Notes: generated by a model from the sequence alone, not told the origin. A DNA stretch of 64,000 nucleotides from G965220205 sp965220205 (GCA_965220205.1 OZ244812.1:744001-808000), one strand, 5' to 3'; positions 1-8,263 are shown, counted from the stretch's first letter. Numbers and translations: made by a program.

Positions 1-80
1 AGGCGCGCGGCGAGTAGTACACTGGCGTCAGCGACCATCCTCGTGGCGCCACAGCGGCACCGACCGCGGAGGCTACTCTC

Positions 81-1160
81 ATGGCAAAGATCGTTCTCGG
101 GATAGGTACATCGCACAGCCCCATGCTCGCCCTGAATGCGGAGCAGTGGCGGCGCTACGCAAAGGGCGACCTCCAGCACACAGGGCTCGTCTACCCGCCG
201 GACGGTATTTCGATGACCTACGAGGAGGGGCTTGCGCACGTCCCGACGACTATCCGCGAACGCCCGCTGACCGACGAGGTCTTCGAGGAGCAGTCCGCCG
301 CCTGCCAGCGCGGGATCGCCGAGCTGGTCAAGACCATCGCCGAGGCCGACCCCGACGTCACGGTCATCATCAGCGACGACCAGGACGAATGGTTCTTCGA
401 AGACAACATGCCGACCTTCTCCGTCTTCTGGGGCGAGTCCGTGCCCATCGTCCCGCGCGGCACGGCAGGCGGCCGGCAGGACCCGGACGTGGTCCAGGCG
501 ATCGCCAGCGGCTACGGCGATACGGCGATGGACGTTCCGGTGAACTCGGCGCTCGGGCGCCACATCATCGAGTACATGATCGACAACGACTTCGACGTCG
601 CGCACTTCAACTACGTCAAGGACACCTACGGCGGCAGCGTCGGCCGGCGTTACCCGAGAGCCGACGGCGAGTTGGGCGTGGTGCGCACGACCCCGCCGAC
701 GAACCAGGGACTGCCGCACGGGTACGCGTTCGTCGTCAAGCGCCTGTTCGAGAACCAGCCCCGTCCCATCGTGCCCATATTCCAGAACACCTGCTACCCG
801 CCGAACCAGCCGACCGTCAAGCGTTCCTACCAGTTCGGCCAGGCGGTCAGCCGCGCCATCGAGTCGTGGGACTCCGACGCGCGCGTGGCGGTCGTGGCGT
901 CGGGCGGCCTCAGCCACTTCGTCGTCGACGAAGAGTTGGACTGGATGGTGCTCAACGGGCTCAAAGAGAAGGACGCGGAGACGCTGATGAGCGTGCCGCG
1001 CAACCGGCTCTACTCGGCGGCGTCCGAGGCGCAGAACTGGATCGCGCTGGGCGGCGCGCTCCAGGACACCGCGCTCGATATGGAGCTGGTGGAGTACGTT
1101 CCGGTCTACCGGACGCCCGCGGGCACCGGCGGCGGCTGGGGCTTCGCGCGCTGGCAGTAG
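81..1160 (+). CDS. LigB-family class III extradiol ring-cleavage dioxygenase
   Basis: A 359-residue protein matching the catalytic (beta, LigB-type) subunit of protocatechuate 4,5-dioxygenase-like enzymes, which use non-haem Fe(II) to cleave catechol-type rings next to the hydroxyls. The N-terminus reads MAKIVLGIGTSHSPML, the usual opening beta strand with the first iron-ligand histidine (H13). Mid-protein segments such as HFNYV and the SGGLSHF motif near residue 276 fit the fold. No separate LigA-type small subunit is visible beside it. The exact ring substrate cannot be read from sequence; later-step genes of the 4,5-cleavage pathway at 42.7-45.4 kb and 56.7 kb make a protocatechuate-like substrate plausible (inference). 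It is followed by a hairpin and an insertion sequence. Confidence 0.85.
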   Translation: MAKIVLGIGTSHSPMLALNAEQWRRYAKGDLQHTGLVYPPDGISMTYEEGLAHVPTTIRERPLTDEVFEEQSAACQRGIAELVKTIAEADPDVTVIISDDQDEWFFEDNMPTFSVFWGESVPIVPRGTAGGRQDPDVVQAIASGYGDTAMDVPVNSALGRHIIEYMIDNDFDVAHFNYVKDTYGGSVGRRYPRADGELGVVRTTPPTNQGLPHGYAFVVKRLFENQPRPIVPIFQNTCYPPNQPTVKRSYQFGQAVSRAIESWDSDARVAVVASGGLSHFVVDEELDWMVLNGLKEKDAETLMSVPRNRLYSAASEAQNWIALGGALQDTALDMELVEYVPVYRTPAGTGGGWGFARWQ

Positions 1161-1235
1161 GCCTGCGAGTCCTCTCCCCGCGCGGCGGCTAGGGAATCTC
1201 TGAATCCGTCCCAATCCATTCGCCCTCAGCATGCT

Positions 1236-1264
1236 GAAGGGGGAGGCTCCAAGCCTCCCCCTTC
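1236..1264 (+). terminator. Strong hairpin, probable terminator of the LigB-like gene
   Basis: A perfect 13-bp stem (arms 1236-1248 and 1252-1264, arm GAAGGGGGAGGCT) with a 3-base loop lies about 75 bp after the dioxygenase stop. The following bases are only mildly T-rich, so intrinsic termination is likely rather than certain. The insertion sequence begins 12 bp further on. Confidence 0.6.
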
Positions 1265-1276
1265 GTTACTTCCTAG

Positions 1277-2639
1277 CAGGCTGATGAAGAATGCGAGTTT
1301 GGGAAGTAGGGAGCGGGCCGGTGTCGGCATTGAGGCGCGCCGTTGGACGCCGATTCGGAGTAAGCGGCGCCCTGGATCGCCCCTGATCGGGCCGCTGGCG
1401 TCTCCGGTTGGGCCCTTTCATCCTCAACAGGCAGGAACCGCCCCCGGAGATGATGGCGGGGGCATGAGCTTGGCCATGCGCACGAGGTTGTAGGCCGCGA
1501 GAGCCATCTCCGCCCAGAGGCCGTTGCGGGCCACGCCGCAGTAGCGCAGCTTCCTCCCGCCCCCGACGGTCTTCAGCCAGCCGAACACCTCCTCAACCCG
1601 CTTCCGCACCCGCTGACTCGCCGCGTACCCCGCGTGACGGCTCGTCCGCCGGTCCAGGGCTGAGCGCCGTTGCTTCATGGCCACGTGAGGCGTGATCTGG
1701 AACGAGCGGCAGGTGGCCACGAACTCCCGCGTGTCGTACCCCTTGTCGGCCCCAACCGTGATCCTCCGTGCTGTGGGGACCCGCTCCAGCATCGTCAGCG
1801 CCGCTGCCGTTTCAGCCGTCCCGGTAGCCTGCGACAGCACCACGTCCACCACCTGCCCATTCCGGTTCTCCATGAGCACGTGGCCGGCGAAGGACAGCTT
1901 CGCCGCCTGCCCCTCCCCCTTGCGCGCCAACAGCGCCTCCGGGTCCGTCGTCGATACATGGGTCGCGTTGGAACGCCGCTCCCCCCGGAAGTCCTTCCAT
2001 GGGTTCCGCCCGCCTGCCCCCGTAGGCGGGACCCTCTCCTCGTCCCTCGGCCGGACGCTCTTGAGGGAGGCCCACGCCTCCAGCAGGGTCCCGTCCACGC
2101 TGAAGTGCTCCTCCGACAGCAGGCGCTGCCGCCTCGCTTCGCTCACCACCGCCCCGAAGAATCGGCCCGTCACCTCATGCGCCAGCAGCCGGGTCCGGTT
2201 CTTGGCGAACGTCGACTGGTCGAAGGAACCGCCCCGGATGTTCAGGTCGAGGAACCACCGGAAGAGCATGTCGTAGGTCAGCCGTTCGCAGAACTGGCGC
2301 TCCGAGCGCACGGAGTAGAGCGCGATCAGCAAGCTCGCCTTCAACAGGTGTTCGGGCGGCACTGATGGCCGGCCTCTCTTGGCGTACATGCGGCTGAAGG
2401 TGGGCGACAACTCCTGAAGCGCGCGGTCTGCCAGCGGCTTGATCCGCCGGATCGGGTGTTCCTGTGGGACCAAGTCCTCGGGGGTGAGCGCCACCAGACT
2501 CTCGATCTGTTGGTCGGATGTGCCGCGCTTGGCCGCCTCCCGTTCGTGCTGCGCCAAGCGTAACCGAACGCCTCCCCCATCCGCACCTTCGCGTCCCTAC
2601 CTTCGCATCCCTACCTCGCAGCCGTTTTTCATCACCCTG
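1277..2639 (-). mobile_element. Complete IS5-like insertion sequence, 1363 bp
   Basis: Imperfect terminal inverted repeats face each other: the left end starts CAGGCTGATGAAGAATGC at 1277, and the right end, read inward from 2639, starts CAGGGTGATGAAAAACGGC. CTAG stands directly outside both ends (1273-1276 and 2640-2643), which fits the 4-bp YTAR-type target duplication known for IS5-family elements. One intact transposase gene fills most of the element on the minus strand. Ends, duplication and an open reading frame all being intact suggests a fairly recent insertion into the space after the LigB-like gene. Confidence 0.85.
1424..2557 (-). CDS. IS5/IS1182-type DDE transposase
   Basis: A 377-residue transposase. 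Residues about 35-115 form the DUF772-type N-terminal domain (PEHLLKASLLIALYSVRSER), followed by a DDE_Tnp_1 catalytic domain. The three acidic residues can be seen: D155 in FSVDGTLLEAW, D271 in VGADKGYDT, and E322/E323 in VRKRVEEVFGWLKT. The start is a TTG; the nearest Shine-Dalgarno-like GGGGGAGG is somewhat far upstream, so the start could be off by some codons. It lies wholly inside the inverted repeats at 1277 and 2639 and appears functional. Confidence 0.9.
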   Translation of the reverse strand: MAQHEREAAKRGTSDQQIESLVALTPEDLVPQEHPIRRIKPLADRALQELSPTFSRMYAKRGRPSVPPEHLLKASLLIALYSVRSERQFCERLTYDMLFRWFLDLNIRGGSFDQSTFAKNRTRLLAHEVTGRFFGAVVSEARRQRLLSEEHFSVDGTLLEAWASLKSVRPRDEERVPPTGAGGRNPWKDFRGERRSNATHVSTTDPEALLARKGEGQAAKLSFAGHVLMENRNGQVVDVVLSQATGTAETAAALTMLERVPTARRITVGADKGYDTREFVATCRSFQITPHVAMKQRRSALDRRTSRHAGYAASQRVRKRVEEVFGWLKTVGGGRKLRYCGVARNGLWAEMALAAYNLVRMAKLMPPPSSPGAVPAC

Positions 2640-2743
2640 CTAGGGACAGTCTGGATAAGTCCGTCGTTCGCTCGCTCCCGTCCAGCCTCCTCCCCACGCA
2701 AGACCTTGCATGACTCGTAGGGGCAGATCTCGTAGTCGGTAGA

Positions 2744-2832
2744 GGAGTGCAGAGGGCTTTGCCTCTGCTGGGGGCGTGGGGGTGTCCCCCACCAGGCGTT
2801 GCGGGGCGGGTGGGTGGGAAGAACAGCGCTCG
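2744..2832 (+). repeat. Interspersed multi-hairpin repeat, copy 1
   Basis: One of three copies of a repeat of about 90 bp (others at 5851-5941 and 7613-7703). Shared landmarks in order are GGAGTGCAGAGGGC, GGGGGCGTGGGGGTGTCCCC, GGGCGGGTGGGTGGGAAGA and AGCGCTCG. Each copy can fold a hairpin at GCAGAGGGC..GCC(C)TCTGC and a second at GTGGGGGTGTCCCCCAC. In this copy the first hairpin has lost one C. It lies between the insertion sequence and the cupin gene. Similarity to copy 3 continues upstream for about 50 bp in degenerate form. Confidence 0.8.
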
Positions 2833-2852
2833 TCGAACAGAGTTACGCAAAG

Positions 2853-2887
2853 GCCCCCCCCACGGGGGGATTGAGGAGGGGCGAACC
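2853..2887 (+). repeat. GC-rich GGATTGAGG repeat, copy 1
   Basis: A short repeat, roughly CCCCAC-CGGGGG-ATTGAGGAGGGG-GAACC, also found at 7531-7570 and inverted at 63281-63309. The C-run and G-run can pair into a hairpin. Here it sits just downstream of multi-hairpin repeat copy 1; at 7.5 kb the same element sits just upstream of copy 3. Its function is unknown. Confidence 0.6.
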
Positions 2888-2934
2888 TTGTTCAGAGGTT
2901 CCCTAGAGCTTCAGCGACCTGTTCGGAGGTTGGC

Positions 2935-4050
2935 TTAGGCGCTCTTCGACGACTTGAACACGTAGTCGGGGTCCGTGTAGGCCTCGGCCGGCATGTCGCT
3001 CTCGAGACCGCGCTTCGCCAGCTCCCCCTCGAACAGCTCGCGGATCCACGGGTCCTCGTCGACGTATTCGATGTTCAGTCCGGGGGCGTTCCCCGACTCG
3101 TCCTCGTCCTTGCCGAGGAACTGCACCGGCGGGTGGAGCGCGAAGTAGCGGGCGGGCTTGCCGCCGACGTTGAAGTGCTGGTGCCACCACTGGTTGGGGG
3201 GCGTGAGCGCGCTTCCCTCGTGCCACGGGTAGACCTTCTTCTCTCCTCCGTCGGGCCACATCACGGAGAATCCCTCGCCTCCGGGGATGACGATCAGCCT
3301 GCCCGGCCCATGACGGTGGGCCTTCTTGTAGCGCAGGGGCGGGAACACCGACATGTGCGCCGAGACCTCGGAGCCGGGCACGTACATGTTCACCGAGCTG
3401 CCGCCGGCGCCACGATTCCCCATCGATTCGAGCTTGTCCCACGCCAGCAGGTCGGGCCAGAAGTTGCCGCGCCAGACCTTGGCGCCCACGTCGCCCCATG
3501 CGCTGGCGAACTCCTTCACGATGTCCTGCGCCTCCGAGAAGAAGTCGGCGCTCGCGTTGTCGATTATCGACTCGTTCGTTTGGGGGTTGTTGAAGAAGAA
3601 GTCCGGGTCCGACACCACCGTCATGCCCAGCGGGAGGTAGTTGAAGTGCAGCAGGCGCACGGGGTTGTCGCCCTCCATGTTGCGCAGCTCGCACCAAGCG
3701 TTGCGGGGGACGACGAAGGCGCTCCGCGTCGACCACTCGAAGTCTCGTTTCGTCCCGCTCGACTCGCTGTACACCGACGCGAACCCGCGTCCTTGGAGGA
3801 CGTACACCAGCTCGTCGACGCCGAGTTTGAAGGGCCTCAGCGCCCCGCCCGGAGGAATCTCCTGGACGCGGGCCTCCGTGATGCCCTCCATGTCCGTGAA
3901 CTTGATGAACGCCGTTGAGCAGTCGCGCAGGTCCCAGTGGCCGAGCTCGACGGTGCGCAGGTCCTCGATATAGCAGTCCTGGTAGAGCGGGATGCCCTTG
4001 TCCGCCTGCTGCTCCAACCAACCGTCGTGCGTGTAGTAGCTGCGAGCCAT
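2935..4050 (-). CDS. Two-domain (bicupin) protein, possible dioxygenase
   Basis: A 371-residue protein with two cupin domains. The N-terminal barrel covers about residues 55-140 (PGGALRPFKLGVDELVYVLQGRG). The C-terminal barrel covers about residues 225-310 and keeps histidines likely to bind metal (AHRHGPG and, later, WWHQHF). Layout resembles gentisate-1,2-dioxygenase-type bicupins, but the first domain lacks a clear HxH pair, so activity is not assured. The start is supported by GAGGAG upstream of ATG at 4050. It sits among aromatic-catabolism genes, divergent from nothing on its left except repeats. No specific substrate is recognised. Confidence 0.75.
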   Translation of the reverse strand: MARSYYTHDGWLEQQADKGIPLYQDCYIEDLRTVELGHWDLRDCSTAFIKFTDMEGITEARVQEIPPGGALRPFKLGVDELVYVLQGRGFASVYSESSGTKRDFEWSTRSAFVVPRNAWCELRNMEGDNPVRLLHFNYLPLGMTVVSDPDFFFNNPQTNESIIDNASADFFSEAQDIVKEFASAWGDVGAKVWRGNFWPDLLAWDKLESMGNRGAGGSSVNMYVPGSEVSAHMSVFPPLRYKKAHRHGPGRLIVIPGGEGFSVMWPDGGEKKVYPWHEGSALTPPNQWWHQHFNVGGKPARYFALHPPVQFLGKDEDESGNAPGLNIEYVDEDPWIRELFEGELAKRGLESDMPAEAYTDPDYVFKSSKSA

Positions 4051-4117
4051 GTGCCTTCTCCTCGTACGTAACTAGCGCGTATAACCTGCGCGGGTCCAGT
4101 CTAGCAGCCGTGGCCGC

Positions 4118-4657
4118 CTACCTCGCCAGGGTGCCTCGGAACGTTGTCACCACCGCGGCCGCCCACCCGGCGAGCCCGAGCAGGAACAGGTACTCGATAT
4201 CCTCCACAAACCCGTAGTACACGGCCGCCGCCCCGGCAAGCATCGCCGCCATCGAGCCGGTCAGGTACAACGGCGTCGCGAGGTCGCCCAGCCGGAGGCC
4301 CATGGAGGGCGCGCTCAACCTGCCGCCGAACACCAGATAGACCGAACCGGCCCACGCCGCGAGTCCAAGGAGGAAGGCCCATTCCCAATCGTCCGTGAAG
4401 CCGAACAGGACCCCAACCGAGCCCGCAGTGAACAGCGCGAGGATGGCCGTGACGTAGGCCAGCGTCGCGACCGTCTCGCTCACCCTCGGCCGGCCCAAGC
4501 GGCGGGCCGGCGGCGTCCATCCGGCGAACGCGGCCAGCACGCCAACGGCCATGACCGCCGACCCGAGCGCGAACACGAGTTTCCCGCCGTCGACGAACCC
4601 GAAGTAGACCCCTACCGCGCCGCCGACAATCGCGACCATAACGCCCACCGAGAGCAT
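4118..4657 (-). CDS. Six-helix membrane protein made of three internal repeats
   Basis: A 179-residue hydrophobic protein with about six predicted membrane segments. The sequence is a threefold repeat of one helix-turn-helix unit, beginning near residues 12, 78 and 141: GGAVGVYFGFVD, AGSVGVLFGFTD and AGAAAVYYGFVE. Each is followed by an acidic turn and a second helix (for example EWAFLLGLAAWAGSV and EYLFLLGLAGWAAAV). The ATG at 4657 is chosen because GGAGGAG lies 5 bp upstream; a TTG at 4675 would add six residues. I do not recognise the family and assign no function. Confidence 0.6.
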   Translation of the reverse strand: MLSVGVMVAIVGGAVGVYFGFVDGGKLVFALGSAVMAVGVLAAFAGWTPPARRLGRPRVSETVATLAYVTAILALFTAGSVGVLFGFTDDWEWAFLLGLAAWAGSVYLVFGGRLSAPSMGLRLGDLATPLYLTGSMAAMLAGAAAVYYGFVEDIEYLFLLGLAGWAAAVVTTFRGTLAR

Positions 4658-4763
4658 GCGGCTCCTCCAAGACAAAGAGAAAGGCGCGCCCAGGCCCGCC
4701 GAGCGCTATGGTAGCGCCCACGCCTGACGTTTGCCAGGCTGCCGCTCTGCGGGAACCTCGCCC

Positions 4764-5720
4764 TTACGTGTCGAGCGTGCCCGCCGCGAAAAGCTCCTCG
4801 ACGGCGAGCTCACGGGCCGTCACTCCCTGCTGGGCGTTGTACCTCGCGAACGTCTCGACCGTGTGCCGGTTAGCGCTCACGCCGTACTTCCACGGGTCCC
4901 CCCAGTCGCGCGTCTGCTCGACCAACCGCTCTCGCAGGTACAGGACCGAGAACCCCGCCCGGTCGTTGAGGATGTCCCGATAAGCGATCTTCTTCGCCTC
5001 CTCGAACGCGTCGTAGACCTGGCGCGCGAGCCCCGGGTTGTCCTGGTCGAGCTTCTTGCTCATAACGATCAGGTGCATCGGCGTGTAGATCCCCGTCTCC
5101 TCGTACAGCTTCCTGTCCTCCGCGGCGTAGTCGACGAACAGCCGGTGCACGTCGGCGCTCCCCTCCAGCCGCTCCCACGCCTCGCCGTCCGAGATATCGG
5201 TGATCATCGCGTCGACCTCGCCGTCGAGGAGGCGGTCCCACGGCGTCTTCCGGGGCCCCTCGGCCACTTGGACCACCGGCGTGTCGCCGGCGAGGGGGAA
5301 CACGCTACTCATGCCGTTCGCCACCCAAGTTAGCGTGGACGTGTCGACGCCGTGCCTCTCCCGGAGCAACCCCTGCAACAACACCGTGATGCCCGTCGGG
5401 TAGAAACCCGTACCGACCCGTTTGCCTTCCAGGTCGCTCGGCTCGTCTATGCCGTTGCGGACCCACAGGTACTGGTAGACCGGCTTGCGCTTGATGAACA
5501 GCGGCAGGCCGATGAGCTCCCAGCCGTTCTCGATGGCGCTGGGCCAGTAGCCGCAGTTGAGGTCGCAAAGGCCGAAATCGCCCGTCCGGAGCGCGGGCAC
5601 GTCGTTCGAGATCATCGACGTCATCTGCTCGGGCTTGATCGTGACGTCCGGAATCTGCACACGGCCGTCCAGTAGGGGCATCGTGTGGTCGTAACGCATG
5701 ACGGGGAATCCCAGGTCCAT
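4764..5720 (-). CDS. 4,5-dihydroxyphthalate decarboxylase-like / periplasmic-binding-fold protein
   Basis: A 318-residue protein of the type-2 periplasmic-binding fold group that includes 4,5-dihydroxyphthalate decarboxylase and NMT1/THI5-like proteins. Recognisable segments are MDLGFPVMRYDHTMPLLDGR at the start and SDLEGKRVGTGFYPTG near residue 97, then the late HRHTVETF-like part (SANRHTVETFARYNAQQG). No signal peptide is present, arguing for a cytoplasmic enzyme rather than a transporter binding protein. The ATG at 5720 has AGGAG upstream; the longer open frame to 5972 runs into a repeat and is rejected. The paralogue at 9571-10524 has the same architecture. The substrate is unknown. Confidence 0.7.
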   Translation of the reverse strand: MDLGFPVMRYDHTMPLLDGRVQIPDVTIKPEQMTSMISNDVPALRTGDFGLCDLNCGYWPSAIENGWELIGLPLFIKRKPVYQYLWVRNGIDEPSDLEGKRVGTGFYPTGITVLLQGLLRERHGVDTSTLTWVANGMSSVFPLAGDTPVVQVAEGPRKTPWDRLLDGEVDAMITDISDGEAWERLEGSADVHRLFVDYAAEDRKLYEETGIYTPMHLIVMSKKLDQDNPGLARQVYDAFEEAKKIAYRDILNDRAGFSVLYLRERLVEQTRDWGDPWKYGVSANRHTVETFARYNAQQGVTARELAVEELFAAGTLDT

Positions 5721-5850
5721 GAGTGCTCCTGTGCAGCGAATAGCGCCGGGCGTTCTCGCCGGCGTCTCGACAGCCTTCTTGACCGTTCTTGACAGGCGAA
5801 TGTCGGCGTTATAGCAGCGCCCCCGTGGCCGGTCAAATGGTCGCCCAACG

Positions 5851-5941
5851 GGAGTGCAGAGGGCTTTGCCCTCTGCCGGGGGCGTGGGGGTGTCCCCCAC
5901 CCCAAGCGTTTGGGGCGGGTGGGTGGGAAGAACAGCGCTCG
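5851..5941 (+). repeat. Interspersed multi-hairpin repeat, copy 2
   Basis: The best-preserved copy: the first hairpin (AGAGGGC-TTT-GCCCTCT) and the second (GTGGGGG-TGT-CCCCCAC) are both perfect. It lies in the space between the divergent decarboxylase-like gene and the amidase gene, so any transcript from either promoter could include it. Confidence 0.8.
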
Positions 5942-6048
5942 GCGTGGGCCGACAGGCCCCCTGCTGAGGCATCGGCGGGATAGTGTGCTAGATTGCGGCC
6001 CGGCGGCATCAACGCGGACCATCACCACGGACAAGAAGGAGAGACTGC

Positions 6049-7488
6049 ATGGCTACTCCGAGACTGTGGCGGCTGTCGGGAGCGCAGCTGCTGGGGGGCT
6101 ACGCGCGCCGGGAGTTCTCGCCCGTCGAGGCGCTCGACGACATCTATGAACGCATCGAGCGGCTGGACCCGGCGCTCCACGCGTTCCTTGCGCTGAACAC
6201 CGACGACGCTCGGCAAGCCGCGAAGCGCGCCGAAGCGCAGTGGCTGACGCCGGGCGAGAAACCGCCGCTGCTGGGACTGCCGGTGTCGGTGAAGGACACC
6301 TTTGAGATGCGCGGCATGCCCACCACCTACGGGTCGCTGGCGTTCGCGGACAACTACCGCGACGACTCGGAGCTGGTCCACCGCCTGCGGACCGCGGGCG
6401 CGGTGATTACGGGCAAGACCAACACGCCGGAGTTCGCGCTCGCCGGCGCGGTCAACGGCAGGCTGACGCCGCCTCCGGCCAACCCCTGGGACCTGGAGCG
6501 CACAGCCGGGTTCTCCAGCGCCGGGGCCGCGTCGTCGGTCGCCGCCGGGTTGGGGCCGCTGGCCCTCGGCACCGACTCGGGCGGCTCGGTGCGCTTGCCC
6601 GCCGCCCACTGCGGCGTCTACGCGCTCAAGCCGACCTACCAGCGCATCCCGGCCGTGCAGGCGTGGCGCGCGGGCCCCGACCGCTCGCACATCGGCCCCA
6701 TCACCCGCACGGTGCGCGACAGCGCGCTGCTGATGGCGGCGCTGGCGGGCCTCGACCCGCGCGACCCGGACTCCGACCTGCCGGACGAGACCTACATGAC
6801 GTTCGCAAGCGGCAACGTGCGGAACAAGCGCGTCGCCTTCAGCCCCGGCCTCGGCGGGGCCGCCGGACCCATCGACGAGGAGGCGGTCCGAATGGCGCAC
6901 GCCGCCGCCGACCTGCTCAGGGACCTCGGGTGCGTCATCGTCGCGTCGGACCCGCCGGCCATCGACACGCCCGAGGAGCTCGAGCCGGGGACTTGGGCGT
7001 ACGCAGGCGACCACTACCACGCCGCGGAGTCGATGGTCCCGGACTTCTGGGAGAAGCACGCCGGCGACCTGACCGACCAGCTGAGGCCGGTGTACGAGAC
7101 GGGGCGGCGGGCGCTGGCATGGCAATACCGGGCGATCATCCGCCGCAACCGTCTGTTCGAGCAGGCGATGCGCGAGTGGTTCAAGCCCTTCGACTATCTG
7201 TTGACGCCCGCCGTGGGCCCCGCGCCGCGCATCGACAGCATCTCCGTGCGCATCAACCGCGGCGGCAACGTCACGGGCTACTTCACCCCGTTCAACCACG
7301 CGCACCTGCCGGCCGCGGCGGTCCCGTTCGGCCTCCACTCGAACGGCATGCCCCTGTCGGTGCAAATCGTCGGCCCTCGAGGCGACGACGTGGGCGTGCT
7401 GAGGATGTCGGCCGCCATCGAAGCGGCCCAGCCCTGGGCGGACCGCTGGCCCGCGCTCGCCGAGGACCTCTCGCTCGCGGAGGGGTAG
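6049..7488 (+). CDS. Amidase-signature family hydrolase
   Basis: A 479-residue amidase of the Ser-cisSer-Lys family. The catalytic set is present: K82 in LPVSVKDTF, the Ser pair S156/S157 in GFSSAGAASSVAAG, and the nucleophile S180 in LGTDSGGSVRLPA. The glycine-rich signature is slightly altered (GFSSAG for the common GGSSGG). It resembles GatA in fold, but no gatB or gatC is near and the genes around it are catabolic, so a free-standing amide hydrolase is more likely than the tRNA amidotransferase subunit. The start has a good site (AAGGAGA, 7 bp before ATG). Confidence 0.85.
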   Translation: MATPRLWRLSGAQLLGGYARREFSPVEALDDIYERIERLDPALHAFLALNTDDARQAAKRAEAQWLTPGEKPPLLGLPVSVKDTFEMRGMPTTYGSLAFADNYRDDSELVHRLRTAGAVITGKTNTPEFALAGAVNGRLTPPPANPWDLERTAGFSSAGAASSVAAGLGPLALGTDSGGSVRLPAAHCGVYALKPTYQRIPAVQAWRAGPDRSHIGPITRTVRDSALLMAALAGLDPRDPDSDLPDETYMTFASGNVRNKRVAFSPGLGGAAGPIDEEAVRMAHAAADLLRDLGCVIVASDPPAIDTPEELEPGTWAYAGDHYHAAESMVPDFWEKHAGDLTDQLRPVYETGRRALAWQYRAIIRRNRLFEQAMREWFKPFDYLLTPAVGPAPRIDSISVRINRGGNVTGYFTPFNHAHLPAAAVPFGLHSNGMPLSVQIVGPRGDDVGVLRMSAAIEAAQPWADRWPALAEDLSLAEG

Positions 7489-7530
7489 GGGGCGGCCCCC
7501 TTCCTCCGTCACTGCCTCGAAAGTCCCGGC

Positions 7531-7570
7531 CTCCTCCCCACACGGGGGAGGATTGAGGAGGGGGGGAACC
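7531..7570 (+). repeat. GC-rich GGATTGAGG repeat, copy 2
   Basis: Same element as at 2853-2887, here with CTCCCCACACGGGGGAGGAT as core and able to form a 6-bp GC stem. It stands 43 bp before multi-hairpin repeat copy 3. Confidence 0.6.
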
Positions 7571-7612
7571 CTTCGCACAACTCGGGGGACGGCTCTCGCA
7601 GTCGCCCAGTCG

Positions 7613-7703
7613 GGAAGTGCAGAGGGCGCCAGCCCTCTGCCGGGGGCGTGGGGGTGTCCCCCCCACCGACGTTCGGGCGGGTGGGCGGGAAGAATAGCGC
7701 CCG
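7613..7703 (+). repeat. Interspersed multi-hairpin repeat, copy 3
   Basis: Third copy of the repeat at 2744 and 5851. The first hairpin loop differs (AGAGGGC-GCCA-GCCCTCT) while the stem is kept, and the final part reads GGGCGGGAAGAATAGCGCCCG. Conservation of stems with changes in loops suggests that the folded form matters. Confidence 0.8.
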
Positions 7704-7864
7704 TGTCTGCGGGGAGAGTTAGAGAGGGCGCTGCGCCACGCCCGCCACGGCGAGACATCCACTCCTACCCCCAACGCCCCCGTCCCCTTACTATGGCCTG
7801 TGAAGCCTATCCTGAGTCCGTCGGAGGAAGTCCCGCAATCCATCTGGCGCCTCGGCCCGCCAGC

Positions 7865-8090
7865 CCCATTTACGAGTAAATGTCGCAAAATGTCGCAGAA
7901 TGTCGCACTATTTCGACCCCTCCACTCGCAAACCCCCTACATTTACGAGTGAGAAACCTCACGTTTTGGGCCGATTCCTGGCCATTTTGGCCCATTTTCG
8001 TTCATTTTCTCGTCCGCAAGCCATCTGAACGACAAGCGACCCACGGGAATCCACGCCCACCCTCGAGGCAATGACGGATGGAGGCGCTTG
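7865..8090 (-). repeat. Composite palindrome element, copy A
   Basis: Read on the minus strand, the element has the same order as copies B (32060-32260) and C (62890-63060): a degenerate ATTCCCGTG-type piece, AAATGGGCC..AATGGCC..GGAATCGG, a 29-bp inverted repeat (7923-7951, arms CACTCGCAAA and TTTACGAGTG around a 9-base spacer), then three 10-bp tandem units (7881, 7891 and 7901 on the plus strand, TGTCGCAAAA-like), closing with a half-palindrome TTTACGAGTAAA at 7870-7881. Confidence 0.75.
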
Positions 8091-8233
8091 CTGAGAGCAC
8101 TGGCCGAAGAGCGCCTCGAACGGGCGGGAGCGCCGCCATGACACGCGCCCGTTGCCCGGTCGTCCCTTCCCACGTACCCTGTCCCTAAGCCCCGCCTCCG
8201 GCAGCCCCGCCCACCGGCCCGGACTCAGGGACG

Positions 8234-8263
8234 AATGAGCCACAATGATCCACAATGATCCAC
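8234..8263 (-). repeat. Three tandem 10-bp units
   Basis: AATGAGCCAC, AATGATCCAC and AATGATCCAC follow each other exactly. On the minus strand the units read GTGGATCATT twice and GTGGCTCATT, the same pattern ending in CATT seen in the tandem parts of the composite elements at 7881-7910, 32211-32240 and 63026-63055. No 29-bp palindrome is attached here. Confidence 0.7.

Noticed and set aside
6049..7488. GatA subunit of the tRNA amidotransferase
   Set aside because: The amidase motifs fit, but gatB/gatC are absent and neighbours are catabolic; kept as a general amidase.
6022..7758. Open frame of 578 codons on the minus strand
   Set aside because: Antisense to the intact amidase gene, composition typical of a shadow frame.
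7880..8074. 64-codon open frame
   Set aside because: Lies wholly in repeat element copy A; the phenylalanine/tryptophan-rich product follows from the repeated CCATTTTGG sequence.
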